A program made the translations under genes and the position numbers. From an uncultured bacterium (GTDB taxonomy: Bacteria; Patescibacteriota; Dojkabacteria; B142; OLB20), in assembly GCA_937889205.1 (NCBI GenBank), contig CALARN010000021.1, positions 1-11,169 of the forward strand: 11,169 nucleotides of DNA, written 5' to 3'. The notes below the pieces were generated by a model. It was not told where the DNA came from, ran no database searches, and saw only the letters and a program-made list of their open reading frames with translations. This document shows, in pieces, positions 6,253-11,169 of the stretch (the first letter of the stretch is position 1; each line of letters starts with the position of its first letter).

Positions 6253-6735
6253 ATGGATGCATTAGGTATAAATATTTTTAATATTGTTGTCTATACAGTA
6301 CTTTTCATTATCCTTTATGTGGTTCTAAGAAAATACTTAGCAAAGCCTGTTATGGAAATGCTTGAAAAAAGAGCAGCAGCTGTAGCAAAAGTTCAGGCAG
6401 ATAAAGATGAATTGGCAATAAAATATGATGAGTTAGAGAAATCAAAGGCCAAGCTCACTGAAGAAATGCAACAAGAGCTCAAGGCAGAGCGAGAAAAGAG
6501 TTTAGCAGATGCTAAAGCCGAGAAGCAAAATATTATCACTGCTGCTAAAAAAGAAGCTGAAATGATTGTTGCCAAAGCTAACCAAAAGCTTGAGCAAGAA
6601 AGAAAACAGCAAGAAGTATTGTTAGCTGAAAAGGTCGAACAGGCAACAATTAAAGTGCTTAAAGAAATTTATAATACAGAAAAATCTAGTATTGATAAAA
6701 AATTGATTCAAAAAGCATTACAAGAATTATCATGA
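6253..6735 (+). CDS. atpF: F-type ATP synthase subunit b
   Basis: Subunit b is the membrane-anchored stator rod that ties Fo to the head. It has 160 residues: one N-terminal membrane helix (about 8-26), then RKYLAKPVMEMLEKR and a long Ala/Lys/Glu/Gln-rich coiled coil to about 135, and a C-terminal segment (136-160) that normally meets delta. Length and layout are normal. Only one b gene is present, so the stalk should be a b homodimer. The gene ends in TGA, which overlaps the atpH start as ATGA. A weak TATTAA stands 5 nt before the ATG. Confidence 0.93.
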   Translation: MDALGINIFNIVVYTVLFIILYVVLRKYLAKPVMEMLEKRAAAVAKVQADKDELAIKYDELEKSKAKLTEEMQQELKAEREKSLADAKAEKQNIITAAKKEAEMIVAKANQKLEQERKQQEVLLAEKVEQATIKVLKEIYNTEKSSIDKKLIQKALQELS

Positions 6736-7067
6736 ATGAACTCAATATTGCAGCACAAATTTATGCTTTAGCTAAAGAGAAGGCAAACGCTGAAGTGTTT
6801 CTTTTAGAAGTATTAAAATTAACGAAACATGCAGATATAAGTAAAGTGCTTGAGTATTATCAACAATTGCTTGAAAACCAGTTAACTCTTGTTACTGTAA
6901 CTTCTTCGCTTGAGTTATCAAAAGATCAAAAGAATGTAATTAAAAGCAAGTTGGATATAAAACTAGCTCCTCAAAAACTGGCTTTCTCTTATCAGGTGAA
7001 ACAGGGCTATACTAAAGCAATTGAGATAAGAGTAGGCGATGATTTAATTGAGTTTTCTTTTTCATAA
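6732..7067 (+). CDS. atpH: F-type ATP synthase subunit delta, short form
   Basis: Delta links the top of the alpha3beta3 head to the b stalk. This product has only 111 residues, against about 175-180 for typical bacterial delta. The C-terminal region is recognisable: LVTVTSSLELSKDQ (53-66) matches the V-x-V-x-S-A strand and following helix, and AIEIRVGDDLIEFSFS (96-111) matches the strand pair that usually reads IGGI-x-V-x-IGD-x-IDGS. The GG pair is replaced by TK. The part before it keeps a first helix (NIAAQIYALAKEK) and what looks like the last helices of the N-terminal bundle, with about 65-70 residues missing between. The usual final helix after the IDGS strand is absent as well. The call rests on operon position and the C-terminal pattern. 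The start overlaps the atpF stop by 4 nt, and atpA follows 1 nt after its stop. Confidence 0.8.
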   Translation: MNELNIAAQIYALAKEKANAEVFLLEVLKLTKHADISKVLEYYQQLLENQLTLVTVTSSLELSKDQKNVIKSKLDIKLAPQKLAFSYQVKQGYTKAIEIRVGDDLIEFSFS

Positions 7068-7068
7068 A

Positions 7069-8556
7069 ATGAAAATTACTAATGTTGGTAAGATTATTGA
7101 AATTAAAGATGGGATTGCAGTGGCTAATGGCTTATCTGCTGTCGGTTACAATGAATATGTTGTCGTTAAAACGACTTCAGGTAAAGAGGTAAAAGGTTTG
7201 GCTTGGAATTTAGAAGCTGACCAAGTGGGTATTGTGCTCTTAGGTGATGCGAATCTAGTACATGCGGGTGATACTGTCTCTGCCTCACTCACAGAGCCAA
7301 GTGTTACTGTAAGTAATGAAATATTGGGGCGCGTTATTGATGCGTTGGGTAATCCTATTGATGGAGCGGGAGACATTAAGCACAAAGCAGCTGAAACTGT
7401 CTCTCTATTCAAAATTGCCCCTGGGGTAATTGATAGAAAAGACGTTACAAGGCCTGTACAAACAGGTATTAAAAGTATTGATGCCCTCACACCAATAGGT
7501 AGAGGCCAAAGACAGTTGATTATTGGAGATAGACAAACGGGTAAAACCGCAATAACTATAGATACAATTATTAATCAGGCTCAAAGTTCTTTAGAACAAG
7601 GTTTGCCTCAGATAAAATGCATATATGTAGCTATTGGTCAAAAAGTATCTAAAGTTGCAAGAATTGTAGAAAAACTAAAACAGAGTGGTGCGTTTGCATA
7701 TACAACCGTGGTATTAGCCGGTGCTGCAGAATCTGCCGCCATGCAGTATTTAGCTGCATATACAGGCACGGCAATCGGAGAGTATTTTGCTACTAAAGGT
7801 GAAGATGCTTTGGTTATTTATGATGATTTAACTAAACATGCTTGGGCATATCGAGAAATTTCATTATTACTTAGAAGGCCTCCGGGTAGAGAAGCTTATC
7901 CTGGCGATATCTTCTACCTACATTCAAGTTTACTTGAAAGAAGCGTACAATTTTCAGATGCATTAGGGGCAGGTTCGTTAACTGCATTACCAATTGTAGA
8001 AACGCAAGCAGGTGATGTGTCAGCATATATCCCCACAAATATCATTTCGATCACCGATGGTCAAATCTATTTAGAAGCTGATTTGTTTAATGCCGGTATT
8101 AGACCTGCTATTAATGTGGGGCTTTCAGTTTCAAGAGTTGGAGGTTCGGCACAGATTAAACCGATGAAACAAGTGGCAGGGCAACTTAGACTTGACTTGG
8201 CTCAATACAGAAGTTTAGCTGCTTTTGCTCAATTTGGTTCGGACCTAGATGCAGGCACAAGGCAAATGTTAGACAGAGGAGCAAGAGTTAGTGAAATTTT
8301 AAAGCAACCTGAATTTTCTCCTGTTAGTGTATCTATTCAAATCATCCTGATTTATGCGGGTACCAAGGGGTATTTAGATAAAATGGATTTAGAAGATATT
8401 AAAGACTGGGAAACGTTAATAACTTCAAGGTTGCAAAATAATTATCGTGAGTTACTCAAGACTATCGCTACCTGTAAACAGCTTGATGAAAAGATAGAAA
8501 AAGAAATGATAACAGTTATTGAAGAATCACTTAAGAAATTTATAGTTGCTTCATAA
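7069..8556 (+). CDS. atpA: F-type ATP synthase subunit alpha, lacking the N-terminal delta-docking helix
   Basis: Alpha is the non-catalytic nucleotide-binding subunit of the F1 head. It has 495 residues from the ATG at 7069. The P-loop is GDRQTGKT (153-160), the DDLTKHAWAYRE segment is near 252-263, LLLRRPPGREAYPGD follows, and the arginine finger is R356 in SVSRVGG. The C-terminal helical domain is complete. The protein starts at once with MKITNVGKIIEIKDGIA, the first strand of the beta-barrel. Ordinary alpha has about 20-25 residues before this point, which form the helix that binds delta. An in-frame TAA at 7045-7047 blocks any extension beyond a TTG at 7048, which would add only seven residues. 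The gene starts 1 nt after atpH and ends 3 nt before atpG. Confidence 0.96.
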   Translation: MKITNVGKIIEIKDGIAVANGLSAVGYNEYVVVKTTSGKEVKGLAWNLEADQVGIVLLGDANLVHAGDTVSASLTEPSVTVSNEILGRVIDALGNPIDGAGDIKHKAAETVSLFKIAPGVIDRKDVTRPVQTGIKSIDALTPIGRGQRQLIIGDRQTGKTAITIDTIINQAQSSLEQGLPQIKCIYVAIGQKVSKVARIVEKLKQSGAFAYTTVVLAGAAESAAMQYLAAYTGTAIGEYFATKGEDALVIYDDLTKHAWAYREISLLLRRPPGREAYPGDIFYLHSSLLERSVQFSDALGAGSLTALPIVETQAGDVSAYIPTNIISITDGQIYLEADLFNAGIRPAINVGLSVSRVGGSAQIKPMKQVAGQLRLDLAQYRSLAAFAQFGSDLDAGTRQMLDRGARVSEILKQPEFSPVSVSIQIILIYAGTKGYLDKMDLEDIKDWETLITSRLQNNYRELLKTIATCKQLDEKIEKEMITVIEESLKKFIVAS

Positions 8557-8559
8557 TAA

Positions 8560-9417
8560 ATGGCTGCAATTCAAGAAATTAAAAGTAGAATAACTTCAGT
8601 TAAAAGCACGTCAAAGATTACTAAGGCTATGCAAATGGTTTCTGCTTCTAGAATGCAGCTGGCTCAACAGCGAGCCATAGCAGCTGAGCCATATGCACAG
8701 AATATTCATAAGCTAGTAACTAAGCTTGCGGGTCAAGCTGAGGCTACTAATCCATACTTAATCAAAAGAGCTGAGATAAGAAATATTGCAATTATTGTAG
8801 TGGGTACAAATCGAGGCTTTGTAGGTTCATTATTGTCAGCCTTAACCTTAGAGGCCCATAAATTGGTTGAAGACTTGAAAGAGCAATATCCTCAGGCAAA
8901 TATTCATGGAATCAGTATTCACAAGACAGGTTTAAAAGTATTGGCTCATGCCCAAATCCCCGGTAACTATCATTTTGCTGAAGCATTTGAGAATGTGAAT
9001 ACTACCGATTTAACGGCTGTTTTTAAATTGGTAGAAACAAAGTACTTAGAAGAGGAATTTGATAAAGTGTTCATTGTTTACACACATTTTGTAAATACAT
9101 TACTACAACAGGCAAAGCACATTGAATTGTTACCGGTCACTGTCGCTGAAAGTTTAACTGTTACAGAGAATCCTTTTATTTATGAACCGGGTTTAGAAGA
9201 GGTTTTAGAAAGATTATTAGAAGAATATGTGCAATCGCAAATTTATACTTCGATATTAGAAGGCTTAGCTAGTGAGCATTCGGCGAGGATGATTGCAATG
9301 AAGAATGCCACTGATAATGCTCAAGAATTAGAACAACAATTGAATTTATCTTACAATCGCCAACGGCAGGCGGAAATCACTCAGCAATTGATTGAAGTCA
9401 TTAATGGCGCCGGTTAA
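8560..9417 (+). CDS. atpG: F-type ATP synthase subunit gamma
   Basis: Gamma is the central rotor shaft. It has 285 residues, a normal length. The N-terminal helix (about 1-55) has IKSRITSVKSTSKITKAM, and the C-terminal helix (about 208-284) has SEHSARMIAMKNATDNA (238-254) and the ending ITQQLIEVINGAG. Together they form the coiled coil inside the head. The Rossmann-like middle domain has VVGTNRGFVGSLLSA (80-94) where most gammas read SDRGLCGGLN, so the Asp, the Cys and one Gly are changed. No cysteine is present, so there is no redox switch of the chloroplast type. The gene starts 3 nt after atpA and lacks a Shine-Dalgarno sequence. Confidence 0.95.
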   Translation: MAAIQEIKSRITSVKSTSKITKAMQMVSASRMQLAQQRAIAAEPYAQNIHKLVTKLAGQAEATNPYLIKRAEIRNIAIIVVGTNRGFVGSLLSALTLEAHKLVEDLKEQYPQANIHGISIHKTGLKVLAHAQIPGNYHFAEAFENVNTTDLTAVFKLVETKYLEEEFDKVFIVYTHFVNTLLQQAKHIELLPVTVAESLTVTENPFIYEPGLEEVLERLLEEYVQSQIYTSILEGLASEHSARMIAMKNATDNAQELEQQLNLSYNRQRQAEITQQLIEVINGAG

Positions 9418-9441
9418 TTAAGTAATTGATTATTTAATAAT

Positions 9442-10827
9442 ATGAAAAATGGTTTGATTAAGCAGATTATTGGTGTTGTTGTAGATGTTGAATTTGCAGC
9501 AGGCCAAGAATTACCACAGATTCTAGAAGCTCTAGTTGTCAAAGGTTTTAGTAAAGAATTAGTGCTTGAAGTACAGCAACATTTAGATGCTAGAACAGTG
9601 AGAACTGTAGCTATGGGTGCGACAGAAGGACTTAAGCGAGGGCTAGAGGTCGAAGCTACTACGGCCGGTATTAAAGTACCAGTTGGCAATGAGACTTTGG
9701 GAAGGCTATTTAATGTCTTGGGTGACAGTATTGATGGCAAACCAAATCTTGAAACTGAGCGTTGGTCAATTCATCGTGAGCCTCCAAAATTTACTGAACA
9801 ATCAACAGAAATTGAAATATTAGAGACTGGCATTAAAGTAGTTGATCTTATTTGCCCCTTCATTAAAGGTGGCAAGATTGGTGCCTTTGGAGGAGCCGGT
9901 GTAGGTAAAACGGTGATTATTCAAGAGTTAATATATAACCTAGCTACAGAACATTCAGGCTATTCAATCTTTGCTGGTGTTGGTGAAAGAACAAGAGAAG
10001 GTACCGCTTTGTACAAAGAGATGGAAGAATCCGGTGTAATCTCTAAAACAGCTATGGTCTTTGGGCAAATGAATGAACCCCCTGGTGTGAGAATGCGCGT
10101 TGCCCTTACAGGTCTAACAATGGCTGAGTATTTTAGAGAAAAAGAAGGGCGTGACTTATTATTGTTTATTGATAACATTTTCCGTTTCACTCAAGCAGGT
10201 GCTGAAGTATCTACGCTTTTAGGTAGATTACCATCTGCAGTTGGTTATCAGCCCACTCTTGCAGAAGACTTAGGCTATTTGCAAGAAAGAATTACTTCTA
10301 CAGGCAGTGGCTCAATTACTTCAATGCAGGCCGTTTATGTACCTGCAGATGACTTTACCGATCCTGCTCCGGCTACTACTTTTGCCCATTTAGACTCCAC
10401 TATTGTGCTTACTAGAGCACTATCAGAGCAAGGACTGTTCCCTGCTATTGACCCTCTGAATTCAAACTCTTCTGCATTGAACCCAAATATCGTTGGGGAA
10501 GAGCACTACAGAGTGGCTCAAGGGGTGAAAAGTGTGTTGCAGAGATACAAAGAGCTACAAGACATTATTGCAATTTTGGGTGTAGAAGAGCTCTCTGATG
10601 AAGATAAATTGAGTGTATCAAGAGCCAGAAAGATTCAAAGATTTTTAACACAACCAATGCATGTAGCTGAGCAGTTTACAGGTAGAAAGGGTGAATTTGT
10701 AAGCTTAGCAGATACGGTAAAAGATTTTGCTAAGATTTTAGCAGGTGAGTATGATGATTATTCTGAAGTTGATTTTTACATGAAAGGTAGTTTAGATACA
10801 GTTAGCAAATCTAACAATGTTGGTTAA
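9442..10827 (+). CDS. atpD: F-type ATP synthase subunit beta
   Basis: Beta carries the catalytic sites that make or split ATP. It has 461 residues, a normal length. The P-loop is GGAGVGKT (150-157), the catalytic glutamate and next arginine are E182-R183 in GERTREG, and the Walker B strand is LLLFIDN (239-245). The C-terminal lever reads EELSDED (382-388) where most betas read DELSEED. The segment after the arginine-rich core reads IDPLNSNSSALNP (336-348) instead of the usual DPLDSTSR-x-LDP, so the Arg is lost. The 24-nt gap before the gene is AT-rich without a clear promoter or Shine-Dalgarno sequence. The last 11 nt overlap the atpC start. Confidence 0.97.
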   Translation: MKNGLIKQIIGVVVDVEFAAGQELPQILEALVVKGFSKELVLEVQQHLDARTVRTVAMGATEGLKRGLEVEATTAGIKVPVGNETLGRLFNVLGDSIDGKPNLETERWSIHREPPKFTEQSTEIEILETGIKVVDLICPFIKGGKIGAFGGAGVGKTVIIQELIYNLATEHSGYSIFAGVGERTREGTALYKEMEESGVISKTAMVFGQMNEPPGVRMRVALTGLTMAEYFREKEGRDLLLFIDNIFRFTQAGAEVSTLLGRLPSAVGYQPTLAEDLGYLQERITSTGSGSITSMQAVYVPADDFTDPAPATTFAHLDSTIVLTRALSEQGLFPAIDPLNSNSSALNPNIVGEEHYRVAQGVKSVLQRYKELQDIIAILGVEELSDEDKLSVSRARKIQRFLTQPMHVAEQFTGRKGEFVSLADTVKDFAKILAGEYDDYSEVDFYMKGSLDTVSKSNNVG

Positions 10828-11169
10828 AATTGTAGCGCCAAACAGAGAAATATTAACAGCTGATAATGTCGATGAAGTCTATGTCCCGACATCAAGTGGA
10901 ATAGTTGGGATACTCTCTGACTATACCAATTATTTAGCAACGCTAGAAATTGGCGAGGTAAAAGTGAGAATTGGGAAAGAATGGCAAACGATTATTATCA
11001 ATGGAGGGTTTGTGCAAGTAGTTAACAATGAGCTGATGATACTGGCAGACGATGCCACGAAGCCTGAAGAATTAGTAAAAGCAGAGAGTGAAAACGCAAT
11101 TGGAAAAGCTGAACAGAAAATTAGCGGCAAACTTGAAGCTCAAGAGTTAATCAGACTAGAAAAACGCTT
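10817..11169 (+). CDS. atpC: F-type ATP synthase subunit epsilon, 3'-partial
   Basis: Epsilon sits at the foot of gamma and can inhibit ATP hydrolysis through its C-terminal helices. The frame is open to the window end; 117 codons are visible. Residues 1-80 form the N-terminal beta-sandwich: VYVPTSSGIVGIL (21-33) matches the usual P-T-x-x-G-x-x-GIL, GEVKVR (46-51), and INGGFVQVVNNELMILADDA (61-80). From about 83 a charged helical part begins, so the inhibitory C-terminal domain is probably present. The common PxH after GIL is replaced by SDYTN. The start lies inside the end of atpD, which suggests translational coupling. Confidence 0.93.
   Translation, partial: MLVKIVAPNREILTADNVDEVYVPTSSGIVGILSDYTNYLATLEIGEVKVRIGKEWQTIIINGGFVQVVNNELMILADDATKPEELVKAESENAIGKAEQKISGKLEAQELIRLEKR

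Noticed and set aside
6700..6770. TGA read as glycine, as in some CPR lineages
   Set aside because: TGA ends atpF at the expected place, and no gene in the window has an internal TGA.
6732..7067. Frameshifted remnant of a full-length atpH
   Set aside because: The frame is open, overlaps atpF by the usual ATGA, and keeps the C-terminal domain. No missing part was found in other frames nearby, since the flanks are filled by intact atpF and atpA.
1..11169. CRISPR arrays, tRNA or rRNA genes, insertion sequences
   Set aside because: No repeated spacer units, cloverleaf-like sequences, rRNA cores, transposase motifs or terminal inverted repeats were seen.

Overview
This is an AT-rich bacterial window with tightly packed genes. 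It carries a complete F-type ATP synthase operon apart from the last bases of atpC, and the gene for ribonuclease Y. No gene start has a convincing Shine-Dalgarno sequence at normal spacing. Intergenic gaps are short, and several starts overlap or abut the previous stop. Some starts sit directly behind a -10-like hexamer, as expected for leaderless mRNAs. Together with a very short delta subunit and a small four- or five-helix membrane protein of a type common in Patescibacteria, this suggests a member of the Candidate Phyla Radiation. That placement is an inference, because the window holds no marker gene that fixes the lineage. TGA is used as a stop (atpF), so the TGA-to-glycine code of some CPR groups does not apply.

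Bases 1-1393 hold three plus-strand genes: the end of a DUF2085 membrane protein, an 84-residue protein of unknown function, and a GNAT-like protein. From 1386 to 4908 the genes run on the minus strand. In order of transcription they are a 58-codon small ORF, rny (RNase Y) with a clear intrinsic terminator, a polytopic membrane protein with a Tyr/Asn/Asp-rich outer loop, and a SpoU/TrmH-type rRNA 2'-O-methyltransferase. The methyltransferase meets the GNAT-like gene tail to tail with an 8-bp overlap.

The interval 4909-5079 is a divergent control region between the rny side and the atp operon. From 5080 to the window end the plus strand reads atpB-atpE-atpF-atpH-atpA-atpG-atpD-atpC (a, c, b, delta, alpha, gamma, beta, epsilon). 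All main catalytic and proton-path residues are present, so the enzyme should work as an H+-coupled ATP synthase/ATPase. There is no atpI upstream.

The most interesting signal is structural. Alpha begins directly at its beta-barrel domain and lacks the N-terminal helix that normally docks onto delta. Delta, encoded just upstream, has lost most of the helical bundle that receives that helix. The two losses match and suggest a remodelled peripheral stalk. A second signal is a perfect TATAAT placed exactly 6 nt before the atpE start, which would give the c-ring subunit its own leaderless transcript. A third is a long outer loop with a cysteine pair in subunit a.
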